NCBI RefSeq assembly: GCF_019160155.1
Contig: NZ_JAFNIH010000044.1
Location: forward strand, 62,001-126,000
Reading direction: 5' to 3'
DNA: 64,000 nucleotides
DNA from: Pinisolibacter aquiterrae
GTDB lineage: Bacteria > Pseudomonadota > Alphaproteobacteria > Rhizobiales > Ancalomicrobiaceae
Below, one piece after another: positions 9,882 through 19,621 of this stretch. The notes below the pieces were generated by a model. That model saw nothing but the letters and a program-made list of their open reading frames with translations. It did no database searches and was not told the DNA's origin. The position numbers and the translations under genes were made by a program. Positions within the stretch are counted from its first letter, which is position 1; every line of letters starts with the position of its first letter.

Positions 9882-10544
9882 ATGACCGCCGCGACCCGTC
9901 TCGCCGACATCCGCCATCGCATCGCCCGCGCCGAGCGCACAGCGGGGCGCCCCGAGGGTTCGACCACGCTGGTGGCGGTCTCCAAGACCTTTCCGGTCGA
10001 GGAGATCCGGCCGGTGATCGAGGCGGGGCAGCGCGTCTTCGGCGAGAACCGGGTCCAGGAGGCGGCGGCGAAATGGCCGCTGCTGCGCGCGGAGACCGAC
10101 GGGATCGAGCTGCATCTGATCGGGCCGCTGCAATCGAACAAGGCGGCCGAGGCGGTGGCACTGTTCGACGTGATCCACACCGTCGACCGCGACAAGATCG
10201 CGGCGGCGATCGCGGCCGAGGGTGTCCGGCAGGGCCGGCGGCCGCGTCTCTTCGTTCAGGTCAACACCGGGCTCGAGCCGCAGAAGGCGGGGATCGATCC
10301 GCGCGAGGCGGTCGCCTTCGTCGAGCGCTGCCGGTCGGTTCACGGTCTGGCGATCGAGGGGCTCATGTGCATCCCGCCGGCCGAGGACGCGCCGGCACCG
10401 CATTTCGCACTCCTGGCCAAGCTCGCCCGGGCCGCCTCGGTCGACGGGCTCTCGATGGGGATGTCGTCCGATTTCGAGATCGCGGTCGGCCAGGGAGCTA
10501 CCCACGTGCGGGTCGGCAGCGCGCTGTTCGGTCACCGCGGCTGA
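9882..10544 (+). CDS. yggS: YggS-family pyridoxal phosphate homeostasis protein
   Basis: This family binds pyridoxal 5'-phosphate in a fold-type III barrel without known catalysis and keeps PLP and amino-acid pools balanced. The 220-residue product has the PLP lysine in VAVSKTFP (Lys35), FGENRVQEA, HLIGPLQSNK and the terminal VRVGSALFGHR. It is divergent from leuS across 249 bases. The palindrome GTTGCGCGCGCAAC at 10557-10570 lies just after the stop but has no T run. Confidence 0.94.
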   Translation: MTAATRLADIRHRIARAERTAGRPEGSTTLVAVSKTFPVEEIRPVIEAGQRVFGENRVQEAAAKWPLLRAETDGIELHLIGPLQSNKAAEAVALFDVIHTVDRDKIAAAIAAEGVRQGRRPRLFVQVNTGLEPQKAGIDPREAVAFVERCRSVHGLAIEGLMCIPPAEDAPAPHFALLAKLARAASVDGLSMGMSSDFEIAVGQGATHVRVGSALFGHRG

Positions 10545-10784
10545 GGTGGCGCGTGGGTTGCGCGCGCAACGAGTCGTGACGATCGATTCACCTACGAGAT
10601 GATTTCGTATCCGTAACGATTGACCGCGAGAGAGACTCGTGGAGCGGCGTTCGCGAGGGTGTCCGATGTCTTGGTGCGCTCGATCGAAACGGCCGTCACG
10701 GTGACTCCGCGCGCGATCGGGAGGGGGTGTCGGCGCATGGTGGTTTCGCCGACGATCCGTTCGAGAACGAAACGAGTCCGAGCG

Positions 10785-11333
10785 TCAGCCGACGACGAGG
10801 ACGGTGTTTCGGCCGAGGCGCGGCAGCAGGCGGCGCATGTCGGCGATGCGCAGGGCGACGCAGCCGGCGGTCGGCTCCAGCGTCTCGCGGGCGCAATGGA
10901 AGAAGATGGCGCTGCCGCGACCGAGGCCACGCCGCCGGATGTTCCAGTCGAGCACGAACACGAGGTCGTAGAGGCCGTCGTCTCGGGCGAGCCGCTCGTG
11001 CGACGCCCGGCAGGGCAGGTGGACCGGCCGATTGTAGCGACCGTCCCCGGCGTCGTCGCACCAACCGTCGTCGCGACGGATCGGGACCAGCGCGACGGGT
11101 GCCGGTACCGGCAGGCCGCGATCGATTCGGTAGCGACCCGAAAGGATCGCCATGCGCGCGACCGGGGTGGCGCCGTCGCCCTCGCGCTTGAGCCGGGTGA
11201 GGCCGGAGCGTCCGAGCGCGCAGGGGAGGGTGAGGCCGGCTCCGGTCAGAAGGCCGCGCTGCGGCCGCCCGGGGAGGGGGCGGACCCGCAGGATCGTCGG
11301 GGTCGATTCGGAGGCGGTTCGTTTCGGCGACAT
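10785..11333 (-). CDS. L,D-transpeptidase (YkuD-like) domain protein
   Basis: This family forms or edits 3-3 peptidoglycan cross-links. The 182-residue product has His146 and Cys158 spaced as in the YkuD active site (FFHCARE then TAGCVAL). No signal peptide or membrane segment is evident, so export is unclear; this short form is a common conserved hypothetical in Hyphomicrobiales. The reading frame stays open upstream through tRNA-Thr on the same strand, but the start used here, ATG 11333, has a GAGG ribosome site 8 bases upstream and begins just before the conserved PTILRVRP. Confidence 0.85.
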   Translation of the reverse strand: MSPKRTASESTPTILRVRPLPGRPQRGLLTGAGLTLPCALGRSGLTRLKREGDGATPVARMAILSGRYRIDRGLPVPAPVALVPIRRDDGWCDDAGDGRYNRPVHLPCRASHERLARDDGLYDLVFVLDWNIRRRGLGRGSAIFFHCARETLEPTAGCVALRIADMRRLLPRLGRNTVLVVG

Positions 11334-11561
11334 CGGCGGAGCCTCGACAGTCCGGTTCGGCGTCCGCGCGCGGGGTGGAACCGAATCGGTTCCGAGACGA
11401 GGACGGGGCCGCGAGATCGAATCGGCGCGGCTTCGATCGGCGACGGTAGAACCGGGCCGACACGGACGGAAGCGGAGACGAGGGGAGGGGAGCGTCCACG
11501 CGCTCGGACGAACGTTCGACCGCCGAACTTCGGCGTGGGGCGAATCATCGGAGGGGAGAAG

Positions 11562-11637
11562 TGGTGCCGCGGAAGGGATTCGAACCCCCGACCCCATCAT
11601 TACGAATGACGTGCTCTACCGGCTGAGCTACCGCGGC
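11562..11637 (-). tRNA. tRNA-Thr (anticodon CGU)
   Basis: A full cloverleaf can be folded: 7-bp acceptor GCCGCGG/CCGCGGC, a D arm TAGCTCAG, anticodon loop TTCGTAA with anticodon CGT, and a T arm with GGTTCGAATCC. Discriminator A and CCA are encoded. A likely promoter lies at 11713-11741. Confidence 0.97.
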
Positions 11638-11712
11638 GACCTTTCGTCGGTCGCGTGATCGGTCGGGCACGACGCAGCGGGCGTGCGACGGCGATCACGC
11701 CGGACGGCCGGC

Positions 11713-11741
11713 TCGATAGCAACTATCGGCCCCCTTGGCAA
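11713..11741 (-). promoter_or_regulatory. sigma-70-type promoter of tRNA-Thr
   Basis: On the minus strand TTGCCA is followed after 17 bases by TATCGA, about 75 bases before the tRNA 5' end. The region also holds a 6-bp inverted repeat, CGATAG/CTATCG (11714-11728). Predicted from sequence only. Confidence 0.55.
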
Positions 11742-11820
11742 GCGTCACGACCCTTTCCCTCGCCGCCATCCTGTTCTAAATGAGCCCCCACGTTTTCCCG
11801 TCTCACGAAGGACGCAACCG

Positions 11821-13224
11821 ATGGCTCCGCGCACGCTCTACGACAAGATCTGGGACGATCACGTCGTCGCCACCCAGCCGGACGGCACCTGCCTTCTCTA
11901 CATCGACCGCCATCTCGTCCACGAGGTGACGAGCCCGCAGGCCTTCGAGGGGCTGCGTCTGGCCGGTCGCAAGGTCCGCGCGCCGGAGAAGACCCTGCTG
12001 GTGGTCGATCACAACGTGCCGACCACCGACCGCTCCAAGGGCATCGAGGATCCGGAATCGGCGCTGCAGGTGGCGACCATCGCCAAGAACGCCGAGGACT
12101 TCGCGCTCGAATATTACGACGCCTTCGACGTCCGCCAGGGCGTCTGCCACGTCGTCGGCCCCGAGCAGGGCTTCACCCTGCCCGGAACCACCATCGTCTG
12201 CGGCGACAGCCACACCTCGACCCACGGTGCCTTCGGCGCGCTCGCCCACGGCATCGGCACGTCGGAGGTCGAGCACGTGCTCGCCACCCAGACCCTGGTC
12301 CAGGCCAAGGCGAAGAACATGCGCGTCGTCGTCGACGGCAAGGCGCCGGAGGGCATCACCGCCAAGGACATCGTGCTCGCCATCATCGGCAGGCTCGGCA
12401 CCGCCGGCGGCACCGGCTACGTCATCGAATACATGGGCGAGGCGATCCGCGATCTGACGATCGAGGGGCGCATGACCGTCTGCAACATGTCGATCGAAGC
12501 GGGCGCGCGCGCCGGCCTGATCGCCCCGGACGAGAAGACCATCGCCTATTTCGAAGGCCGCCCGAAGGCGCCGAAGGGCGACAAGTGGGACGCGGCCGTC
12601 GCCTATTGGAAGACCCTCTTCTCCGACGAGGGCGCCCATTTCGACGCGGAGATCCGGCTGAACGCCGCCGATCTCAAGCCGAACGTCACCTGGGGCACCT
12701 CGCCCGAGGACGTCGTGGCGATCGACGGCGTGGTGCCGAACCCGGACGACATCCAGGACGAGACCAAGCGCGCCTCCAAGTGGCGGGCGCTCGCCTACAT
12801 GGATCTGAAGCCGGGCCAGAAGATCACCGACATCGCCGTCGACACCGTCTTCATCGGCTCCTGCACCAACGGTCGCATCGAGGACTTCCGCGCCGCCGCC
12901 GCCGTGGCGAAGGGTCGCAAGGTGAAGTCCGGCGTCCGCGCCCTCGCCGTGCCGGGGTCGGGCCTCGTCAAGGAGCAGGCGGAGGCCGAGGGGCTCGACA
13001 AGATCCTCGTCGAGGCCGGGTTCGAGTGGCGCGAGCCGGGCTGCTCCATGTGTCTGGCGATGAACGCCGATCGGCTCTCGCCGGGCGAGCGGGCGGCCTC
13101 GACCTCGAACCGCAACTTCGAGGGCCGTCAGGGCTTCAAGGGCCGGACCCATCTGGTCAGCCCGGCGATGGCGGCCGCCGCCGCGATCACCGGCCATCTC
13201 GTCGATGTGCGCGATCTCGCCTGA
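11821..13224 (+). CDS. leuC: 3-isopropylmalate dehydratase large subunit
   Basis: LeuC and LeuD together isomerise 2-isopropylmalate to 3-isopropylmalate in leucine synthesis. The 467-residue product has the three Cys ligands of the [4Fe-4S] cluster at 348 (GSCTNGR), 408 and 411 (PGCSMC), and the [22 protein letters not shown] block. The start is ATG 11821 after GAAGGA; upstream in-frame sequence is not conserved. leuD is not adjacent: the gene ends in a terminator and an unrelated dehydrogenase follows. Confidence 0.97.
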   Translation: MAPRTLYDKIWDDHVVATQPDGTCLLYIDRHLVHEVTSPQAFEGLRLAGRKVRAPEKTLLVVDHNVPTTDRSKGIEDPESALQVATIAKNAEDFALEYYDAFDVRQGVCHVVGPEQGFTLPGTTIVCGDSHTSTHGAFGALAHGIGTSEVEHVLATQTLVQAKAKNMRVVVDGKAPEGITAKDIVLAIIGRLGTAGGTGYVIEYMGEAIRDLTIEGRMTVCNMSIEAGARAGLIAPDEKTIAYFEGRPKAPKGDKWDAAVAYWKTLFSDEGAHFDAEIRLNAADLKPNVTWGTSPEDVVAIDGVVPNPDDIQDETKRASKWRALAYMDLKPGQKITDIAVDTVFIGSCTNGRIEDFRAAAAVAKGRKVKSGVRALAVPGSGLVKEQAEAEGLDKILVEAGFEWREPGCSMCLAMNADRLSPGERAASTSNRNFEGRQGFKGRTHLVSPAMAAAAAITGHLVDVRDLA

Positions 13225-13247
13225 ACGAACGACCATCGCAGAAGTCG

Positions 13248-13277
13248 AAGGCCGGGGCGCACGCCCCGGCCTTTTTT
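13248..13277 (+). terminator. Rho-independent terminator of leuC
   Basis: A 12-bp perfect stem AAGGCCGGGGCG/CGCCCCGGCCTT with a two-base centre is followed by TTTT, 23 bases after the leuC stop. Confidence 0.9.
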
Positions 13278-13394
13278 CGTGGTCGCGGAGCCGTGATCGA
13301 CGCTCGACACGGGGCCGACACCGCGCGAGCGGCGGTGTCGGAACATTCAACTTTCGATTAGTATCGGCCGGGTTCCGAAACGGAGACCACGGCC

Positions 13395-14429
13395 ATGCGC
13401 ATCGCGATTTTCTCGACCAAGGTCTATGATCGCACGTTTCTCGAACGGGCGAACCGCGAGCGGGGCCACGACCTCACCTTTCTCGAACCGAAACTCGACC
13501 TCGTGACGGCGCGCCTCGCCGAAGCGTTTCCCGCCGTCTGCGTCTTCGTCAACGACGTGCTCGATGCCGCCGTGCTGGAGCGGTTGCGCGCGGGCGGTAC
13601 GCGGATCGTGGCGCTCAGGGCAGCCGGATACAACAACGTCGACCTCGATGCGGCCGCGCGGCTCGGGCTGACGGTACTGCGGGTGCCGGCCTATTCGCCG
13701 CACGGGGTCGCCGAATTCTCGGTGGGCCTGCTGTTGGCGCTCGATCGGCGCATCCCGAGGGCGTGGTCGCGGGTGCGGGAGAACAATTTCGCGCTCGACG
13801 GTCTGCTCGGTCACGATCTCTGGGGCAAGACGATCGGGATCATCGGTACCGGCCGCATCGGCGCGCTGGTGGCGCGGGCGTTCCGCCTCGGTTTCGGTTG
13901 TACCGTGCTCGCGCATGATTTTCGCCCTGATCCGAATCTGGTGGCGATGGGGGTGGTCTACACGAGCGTCGACGATCTCGTCGCGCGCGCCGACGTGATC
14001 TCGCTCCATTGTCCGCTGACGCCGCAGACACGGCACGTGATCGATGCGGCGGCGATCGAGCGGGCGAAGCCCGGATTTCTCCTGGTCAACACGTCGCGTG
14101 GCGCCCTGATCGACGCCGAGGCGGTCATCGTCGGGCTCAAGTCGGGCAAGATCGGCGGCGTCGCCCTCGACGTCTACGAACAGGAGGCCGATCTCTTCTT
14201 CGAGGATCTTTCCGACGAGATCATCCAGGACGACGTCTTCCAACGCCTGCTCACCTTCCCCAACGTGCTCGTCACCGGCCATCAGGCCTTCTTCACCGAG
14301 GAGGCTCTGACGGCGATCGCCGAGACGACGCTCACCGCGCTGACCGAGGAGGAGGCGGGTCGGATCTCGCCCAACCGGGTGTCGGCCGCGATCGTCGCTC
14401 CGCCGCCGGCCTCGGCCGAGACTCGCTGA
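13395..14429 (+). CDS. ldhA: D-lactate dehydrogenase (2-hydroxyacid dehydrogenase family)
   Basis: NAD-dependent reduction of pyruvate to D-lactate is the expected reaction. The 344-residue product has the substrate-binding [11 protein letters not shown] (residues 74-84), the NAD-binding GTGRIG (151-156), and the catalytic triad Arg235 (NTSRGALID), Glu264 ([11 protein letters not shown]) and His296 ([11 protein letters not shown]). The last two segments are typical of LdhA rather than of glyoxylate or phosphoglycerate dehydrogenases. It stands alone, with terminators or hairpins on both sides. Confidence 0.9.
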   Translation: MRIAIFSTKVYDRTFLERANRERGHDLTFLEPKLDLVTARLAEAFPAVCVFVNDVLDAAVLERLRAGGTRIVALRAAGYNNVDLDAAARLGLTVLRVPAYSPHGVAEFSVGLLLALDRRIPRAWSRVRENNFALDGLLGHDLWGKTIGIIGTGRIGALVARAFRLGFGCTVLAHDFRPDPNLVAMGVVYTSVDDLVARADVISLHCPLTPQTRHVIDAAAIERAKPGFLLVNTSRGALIDAEAVIVGLKSGKIGGVALDVYEQEADLFFEDLSDEIIQDDVFQRLLTFPNVLVTGHQAFFTEEALTAIAETTLTALTEEEAGRISPNRVSAAIVAPPPASAETR

Positions 14430-14769
14430 AGTTGTCGGGTTCGCCCGCGCCGGTGCTCGTGCCGGTATGGCACGAAATGGTTTCGTGGGGTTCACCATAC
14501 GCCCACAACCGCGCCCGGCGATTCGCCATTTCGTGTTCGGAGTGGAACGGACCACGACATCTCGATGAGAACGGACCCTGAATCCGTAGTCGACAGCGAT
14601 TCGACCCCCGTTCGTTCCAGACTCGTTCCGGTTGTCTCGGATTCGTATACGAAGCTGCCCTTCGGGCGGTCGGTGGTCTTCATTCTGCGATAAGGGGGCG
14701 AATTCGTCGCGAACCCATGCTAAGGATCGCGCTTCCCGATCCTCGTCGGATCCCTTCAGGCTCGATCGC
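14430..14769 (+). other. 340-base gap with a hairpin and a palindrome, no gene seen
   Basis: Just after ldhA the segments GTATGG-CACGAAA (14465-14477) and TTTCGTG (14481-14487) plus CCATAC (14495-14500) fold into a two-part hairpin, possibly the ldhA transcript end although no T run follows. A perfect 12-base palindrome, TTCGTATACGAA, lies at 14642-14653, 117 bases before the helicase start, and could be an operator or part of the promoter. No open frame here has coding character. Confidence 0.5.
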
Positions 14770-17700
14770 GTGACCGCTCGCCCCTCGGCGCCCCGACCCT
14801 CCGATTTCGCCGCCTTGCCGCAGCTGCCGCCCTCGGTGAGGGCGCGCACGGTGACGGCCGTGCTCGGGCCCACCAACACCGGCAAGACGCACATGGCGAT
14901 CGAGCGGATGTTGGCGCAGCCCTCGGGGCTGATCGGCTTGCCGCTCCGCCTTCTCGCCCGCGAGGTCTGGGCCAAGATCGCCGAGCGCGTCGGCAAGCAC
15001 GCGGTGGCGCTGATCACCGGCGAGGAGAAGATCGTTCCGCGCGACGCGCGTTACTGGGTCTCCACGGTCGAGGCGATGCCGCGCTCGGCCGACGTCGACT
15101 TCGTGGCGATCGACGAGGTCCAGCTCGCCGGCGATCTCGAGCGCGGCCACGTCTTCACCGATCGGATCCTGAATTTGCGCGGCCGTCACGAGACGCTGCT
15201 GCTCGGGGCGCTGACCGCTCGGGATCTGCTCGAGAAGCTGCTGCCGGGCATCAACGTGGTGACTCGGCCGCGCATGTCGCAGCTGACCTATGCCGGATCG
15301 AAGAAGCTGATCCGGCTGCCGGCCCGCACGGCGGTCGTCGCCTTCTCGGCGGAAGAGGTCTACGGCATCGCCGAGTTGATCCGGCGCCAGCGCGGCGGCG
15401 CGGCGGTGGTGATGGGCGCTCTCAGCCCGCGCACCCGCAACGCCCAGGTCGAACTCTTCCAATCGGGCGACGTCGACATTCTCGTGGCGACCGACGCGAT
15501 CGGCATGGGGCTCAATCTCGACGTCGACCACGTCGCCTTCGCCGGCAGCCGCAAATTCGACGGCTGGCAGTATCGCGGGCTCACGGCGGCGGAGTTCGGC
15601 CAGATCGCCGGACGCGCCGGGCGGCATCTGCGCGACGGCACCTTCGGGGTGACGGGGCGGGTGGATCCCTTGCCCGACGAGTTGGTCGAACAGCTCGAGA
15701 CCCACCAGTTCCAGCCGCTGCAGCGGTTCCAATGGCGCAATCCGGCGCTCGACTTCTCGTCCGTCTCGGCGCTGCGTCGTTCGCTCGACGAGGCGCCGCG
15801 CGAGACCGGGCTGACGCGCGCGCCGCAGGCCGACGATCAGAGCGCGCTCGAACTCGCCGTCCGCGACGAGGAGATCGCTCGGCTCGCCCAGGGGCGCGAG
15901 CGGGTGGCGCTGCTGTGGGACGTCGCCCAGGTACCGGACTATCGCAAGATCGCGCCGGCCAACCATGCGGATCTGATCGCGACCCTCTTTCGATTCCTCG
16001 TCGAAAAGGGCACCATCCCCCACGACTGGATCGCTCGGCGTGTCGCCGAGGCGGATCGGGTCGAGGGGGACATCGATACGTTGTCCGCTCGTATCGCCCA
16101 CGTGCGCACGTGGACCTTCGTCGCCAATCGACCCGACTGGTTGACGGACCCGGTCCATTGGCGCGACAAGACGCGCGCGATCGAGGATCGTCTGTCCGAT
16201 GCCCTGCACGAGAGCCTGACCCGGCGTTTCGTGGATCGGCGCACTTCCGTCCTGATGAGACGCCTGAGAGAGAATGCCATGATCGAAGCGGAGATCACCA
16301 CCGGCGGCGACGTGATCGTCGAGGGCCATCGGGTCGGACACCTTCAGGGGTTCCGGTTCGTCGCCGATCCGAGCGCCGAGGGCGAGGATGCACGCGCGGT
16401 GCGGGCCGCCGCCGCCAAGGCGCTCGCCGGCGAGATCGAGGCGCGGGCGGAGAAGCTCTCCAAGGCGCCCGACGGCGAGTTCGTGTCGACCGCCGACGGG
16501 TCGATCCGTTGGCTCGGCGACACCGTCGCCAAGCTCGGACCGGGCCAGGAGGCGCTGCGCCCGACGGTTCTGCTGCTCGCCGACGAGCTGAGCGAGCCGG
16601 CGCGGGAGAAGATCCAGGCGCGGCTCGATCTGTGGATCACCGCGCAGATCGGCACGCTCCTGAAGCCGCTGACCGACCTCTACACCGCCCCCGATCTCGA
16701 GGGGCTCGGCAAGGGCGTCGCCTTCCGCCTGGTCGAGGCGCTGGGTGTGCTGGAGCGGTCGCAGATCGCCGAGGACGTCAAGGCGCTCGACCAGACCATG
16801 CGCGCCTCCTTGCGCAAATACGGGGTGCGTTTCGGCGCCTATCACGTCTTCGTGCCGGCGCTCCTGAAGCCGGCGCCGAGCGCGCTGATCGCGCGGCTGT
16901 GGGCGCTCGCCAATCCGGAGATCGACACTCATTCGGCCGGCGATCTCAACCATCTCTCGGCCTCGGGTCGCACCTCGATCCCGGTCGACAAGACCATTCC
17001 GAAGCAGCTCTATCGCATCGCCGGTTTCCGGGTGTGCGGCGAGCGCGCGGTTCGCATCGACATTCTCGAGCGTCTCGCCGACATCATCCGCCCGCTGATT
17101 GCGTGGAAGCCGATGGATCCCTCGGTCACGCCGCCGGACGGGGCGCTGCCGGGTGGCGGCGCCTTCACGGTCACGGTGGCGATGACCTCGCTGCTCGGCT
17201 GTTCGGGCGAGGATTTCGCCTCGGTGCTGAAGTCGCTCGGCTATCGCGCCGAGAAGCGCAAGGTGACGAAGGCGGTGACGCCGGCCCCGGTCGCGGCCGC
17301 GCCGGCGGGCGAGGCCGAGGTAGCCTCCGAGCCGACGGCGCCGACGGAGACCGAGACGCCGGTGGCCGAGGGCGCGCCGGAGGCGGTTCCGGTGGTCGAG
17401 GCCGCGGAAGCGGCGGAGGCGCCGACCGAGGCGCCGGCCGAGGCGGTCGCGGAGGCGCCGGCCGACGAGCCGGTGGCCGAGACCGTCGAGGTGGAAATCG
17501 ACGTGTGGCGTCCCGGCCGCTTCGATCGCGGCGAGCGGCATCATCACGGCCACGGTCCTCGCGGCGGCGATCGCGGGGGCGATCGCGGTCGGGGCGGCGG
17601 CGATCGGCCGGAGCGTGGCGAGCGGCGCGAGGGCGGCAACGCCAACGCGGCCGGGCGGCGCGCGCGCGACGCGACCTTCCCCGGCAGTGGCGAGAGCCCG

Positions 17701-17895
17701 CGCGGCCCCCGTCCCGAAGGTGGGCGCGGACGTCCCGATCAGGGTCGGCCCGGTGGCGATCGCGGCCCGCGTCGCGACGATCGGCCGCGTCCCGAGCGCG
17801 TCGAGAAGCCGATGGATCCCAATTCGCCCTTCGCCAAGCTGATGGCGCTGAAGGCGGAGCTGGAGTCCAAGGGCAAGCCGGACACCAAGAAGTGA
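14770..17895 (+). CDS. SUV3-like DEAD/DEAH-box RNA helicase with RGG-rich tail
   Basis: The protein resembles mitochondrial SUV3 helicases, ATP-dependent RNA unwinding enzymes that assist RNA decay. Motifs are Walker A GPTNTGKT (residues 33-40), Walker B DEVQ (115-118) and motif VI QIAGRAGR (278-285). The 1041-residue length is typical of alphaproteobacterial members. Residues about 835-915 are Ala/Glu/Pro-rich, and from about 918 the tail is rich in Gly, Arg and His (GGDRGGDRGRGGGDR), resembling RNA-binding RGG segments. The frame is open to a TTG at 14632, but GTG 14770 is preferred because conservation starts there. The S4 protein gene follows after 46 bases. Confidence 0.9.
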   Translation: MTARPSAPRPSDFAALPQLPPSVRARTVTAVLGPTNTGKTHMAIERMLAQPSGLIGLPLRLLAREVWAKIAERVGKHAVALITGEEKIVPRDARYWVSTVEAMPRSADVDFVAIDEVQLAGDLERGHVFTDRILNLRGRHETLLLGALTARDLLEKLLPGINVVTRPRMSQLTYAGSKKLIRLPARTAVVAFSAEEVYGIAELIRRQRGGAAVVMGALSPRTRNAQVELFQSGDVDILVATDAIGMGLNLDVDHVAFAGSRKFDGWQYRGLTAAEFGQIAGRAGRHLRDGTFGVTGRVDPLPDELVEQLETHQFQPLQRFQWRNPALDFSSVSALRRSLDEAPRETGLTRAPQADDQSALELAVRDEEIARLAQGRERVALLWDVAQVPDYRKIAPANHADLIATLFRFLVEKGTIPHDWIARRVAEADRVEGDIDTLSARIAHVRTWTFVANRPDWLTDPVHWRDKTRAIEDRLSDALHESLTRRFVDRRTSVLMRRLRENAMIEAEITTGGDVIVEGHRVGHLQGFRFVADPSAEGEDARAVRAAAAKALAGEIEARAEKLSKAPDGEFVSTADGSIRWLGDTVAKLGPGQEALRPTVLLLADELSEPAREKIQARLDLWITAQIGTLLKPLTDLYTAPDLEGLGKGVAFRLVEALGVLERSQIAEDVKALDQTMRASLRKYGVRFGAYHVFVPALLKPAPSALIARLWALANPEIDTHSAGDLNHLSASGRTSIPVDKTIPKQLYRIAGFRVCGERAVRIDILERLADIIRPLIAWKPMDPSVTPPDGALPGGGAFTVTVAMTSLLGCSGEDFASVLKSLGYRAEKRKVTKAVTPAPVAAAPAGEAEVASEPTAPTETETPVAEGAPEAVPVVEAAEAAEAPTEAPAEAVAEAPADEPVAETVEVEIDVWRPGRFDRGERHHHGHGPRGGDRGGDRGRGGGDRPERGERREGGNANAAGRRARDATFPGSGESPRGPRPEGGRGRPDQGRPGGDRGPRRDDRPRPERVEKPMDPNSPFAKLMALKAELESKGKPDTKK

Positions 17896-17941
17896 TCGAG
17901 CGGGGCCGAGCGCGGGAGATCCCGGGCGGCGAAGGAGTGCG

Positions 17942-18337
17942 ATGAGCGGCGACCGACAGCGCATCGACAGGTGGCTCTGGCACGCCCGCGTCGTGAAGAC
18001 GCGGGAAGCGGCCAAGGCGCTGGTCGAGGCCGGGAAGGTTCGCATCGACCGGGTGCGCGAGACCAAGGCGGGGGCGCCGGTCCGGGCCGGACAGGTGCTG
18101 ACGGTGACGCTGCCGTCGGTGGTGCGGGTGCTGAAGGTGGTCGGTTTCGTCGAGCACCGCGGTTCGGCCGAGGTGGCGAAAGAGCTCTTCGAGGATCTGA
18201 CGCCGCCGCCCCCGCGGAGCGAAGCGACCGAGGTGGTCGCCTCGTCGGGGACGCGCGATCCCGGGGCGGGCCGGCCGACCAAGCGCGAACGGCGCGAGAT
18301 CACGCGGCTTCACGACGGGGACGAGAGCGGCGAGTGA
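17942..18337 (+). CDS. S4-domain RNA-binding protein, Hsp15-like
   Basis: The 131-residue product carries an S4 RNA-binding domain at about residues 8-66 ([24 protein letters not shown]), as in Hsp15 (HslR), which binds stalled 50S subunits with a nascent chain. The C-terminus is charged ([13 protein letters not shown]), also as in that group. It follows the helicase by 46 bases with the ribosome site GGCGAAGGAG, so the two are likely co-transcribed. The precise role in this group is not established. Confidence 0.88.
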   Translation: MSGDRQRIDRWLWHARVVKTREAAKALVEAGKVRIDRVRETKAGAPVRAGQVLTVTLPSVVRVLKVVGFVEHRGSAEVAKELFEDLTPPPPRSEATEVVASSGTRDPGAGRPTKRERREITRLHDGDESGE

Positions 18338-18407
18338 GACGAGGCGGCCCGCCGGCGGCGCGGCGGTCCTTCGCGACACGGTTCGAGGGAAACCGAGCGA
18401 CGCGCGC

Positions 18408-18436
18408 TTGCGCCGACGCCCGACCTCGGATAACCG
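18408..18436 (+). promoter_or_regulatory. predicted fdxA promoter
   Basis: TTGCGC and TAACCG are 17 bases apart, 88 bases before the fdxA start. The predicted ffh promoter at 39547 has the same -10 and spacing. Prediction only. Confidence 0.45.
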
Positions 18437-18524
18437 AAACGCCGAGAGCAGACGTCCGGCGCCTCCCCGCCCACGGGAGCGCCGGCGCCCATCCGGCCAG
18501 ACCCTCAGCCGAGAGGATTGCGAC

Positions 18525-18863
18525 ATGACCTACGTGGTCACCGACAACTGCATCAAGTGCAAGTACACCGACTGCGTCGAAGTCTGCCCGGTCGATTGCT
18601 TCTACGAAGGCGAGAACATGCTCGTCATTCACCCGGACGAGTGCATCGACTGCGGCGTGTGCGAGCCGGAATGCCCGGCCGAGGCGATCAAGCCGGATAC
18701 CGAGGACGGTCTCGACAAGTGGCTGGCTCTCAACACCGAGTATTCGCAGAAGTGGCCGAACCTGACCGCCAAGCGCGACCACGCGCCCGACGCCAAGGAT
18801 TACGACGGCCAGACCGGCAAGCTCGAGAAGTTCTTTTCGCCGAAGCCCGGCGAGGGCGACTGA
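18525..18863 (+). CDS. fdxA: 7Fe ferredoxin FdxA
   Basis: Small electron carrier with one [3Fe-4S] and one [4Fe-4S] cluster. The 112-residue product has Cys at 9, 12, 17, 21, 25 and at 40, 43, 46, 50, the Azotobacter-type pattern in which the first cluster uses Cys9, 17 and 50 and the second uses Cys21, 40, 43 and 46. The C-terminal extension ([17 protein letters not shown]) is typical of FdxA. The start is ATG 18525 with GAGAGGA ahead. Its position before carD is usual in Hyphomicrobiales. Confidence 0.96.
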   Translation: MTYVVTDNCIKCKYTDCVEVCPVDCFYEGENMLVIHPDECIDCGVCEPECPAEAIKPDTEDGLDKWLALNTEYSQKWPNLTAKRDHAPDAKDYDGQTGKLEKFFSPKPGEGD

Positions 18864-19621
18864 CGGATCGAACTCGCCGGTCAGGGCGACCGGCGGATCG
18901 AGCTCACCTGATCGGGGACCGTCGTATCGACGGCCCGGTCGGGCGAGCGACCGACTCGCCGGTCCGATCGACGAGCGGACGCCGCTCCGGTCCATCGTGC
19001 CTCTCGCGCGGACGATCGCCGGGACATGGACGCAGAAAATGCGACCGAGGCGATCGCTGCGGTGAAATGTCGCGCTGATGAACGAACGTCCGACGGCGAC
19101 CCGAAAGGGTCGCCGTTCGCGCTTGCGAAAGGGCGATGCGTGGTCGGCGGCGTGGGGCGGGGGTGAGATCGGCCGCTTCCGGAGGGGGCCCCGGCGGGGA
19201 CGAGTTCACCTTTTCGCCAATGAGTGGCAAGTGTGCGCAGCTCTGGCGATCGTCGCGCTTTCATGGGCGCATATTTTGTGGTATGCAATATCCCTCAGTC
19301 GTTTTCCCACCGGCTTTCTCCCCCAGCGGAGTTCCCGAATGATCGTCAGGATCATCGAAGTCTCTCGGACCGCGTCGGCCTCTGCGCCGCTCTCGACCGA
19401 GACGAAGGAAGTCTTCGCCTCGTACCCGGTCTTCGGGTGGGAAAGCCCTCATCGGACCGGCTGATTTACGAGTGATCACGTCCACGCTCTCCCGGTCGGG
19501 ACCGGGCGAGTGGGCGTGTCCGCGACGATTCGACGTCGGCGGCCGTCGTCCTTTCGGATGGTGCGGCGTCGTTTCTCGGAATGCCCCGGCACGGGGCGGA
19601 TCGACCAGGAGTATCGGGCGT
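18864..19621 (+). other. 758-base fdxA-carD intergenic region with repeats, a hairpin and a possible small ORF
   Basis: This is the longest gap in the window. At its start a degenerate 30-base unit beginning CGGATCGA occurs twice in tandem (18864-18893 and 18894-18923). At 19093-19116 a perfect 10-bp stem closes a GAAA tetraloop, with no T run. At 19255-19300 the base composition drops and GCATA/TATGC (19269-19286) form an inverted repeat, which looks like a promoter region. A 41-codon ORF with a ribosome site follows (19339-19464). The carD start and its site AGGAG close the region. Confidence 0.5.
19339..19464 (+). CDS. possible small protein of 41 residues
   Basis: ATG 19339 is preceded by GCGGAG about 9 bases upstream and opens a 41-codon frame beginning MIVRIIEVSRT and ending in TG before a TGA. 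Most third positions are G or C, as in real genes here, and a low-GC promoter-like stretch lies just upstream. There is no recognisable domain, signal peptide or membrane helix. It could be a leader peptide or chance. I do not recognise it. Confidence 0.25.
   Translation: MIVRIIEVSRTASASAPLSTETKEVFASYPVFGWESPHRTG

Noticed and set aside
11334-11600. Upstream extension of the L,D-transpeptidase frame through tRNA-Thr
   Set aside because: The extension runs antisense through tRNA and a low-complexity stretch; ATG 11333 has a ribosome site.
11638-11820. Leucine-responsive leader before leuC
   Set aside because: No Leu-rich leader peptide or antiterminator pair is visible.
14632-14769. Longer helicase with TTG start at 14632
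   Set aside because: The extra 46 residues are Ser/Arg-rich, and a palindrome and promoter-like sequence lie here.
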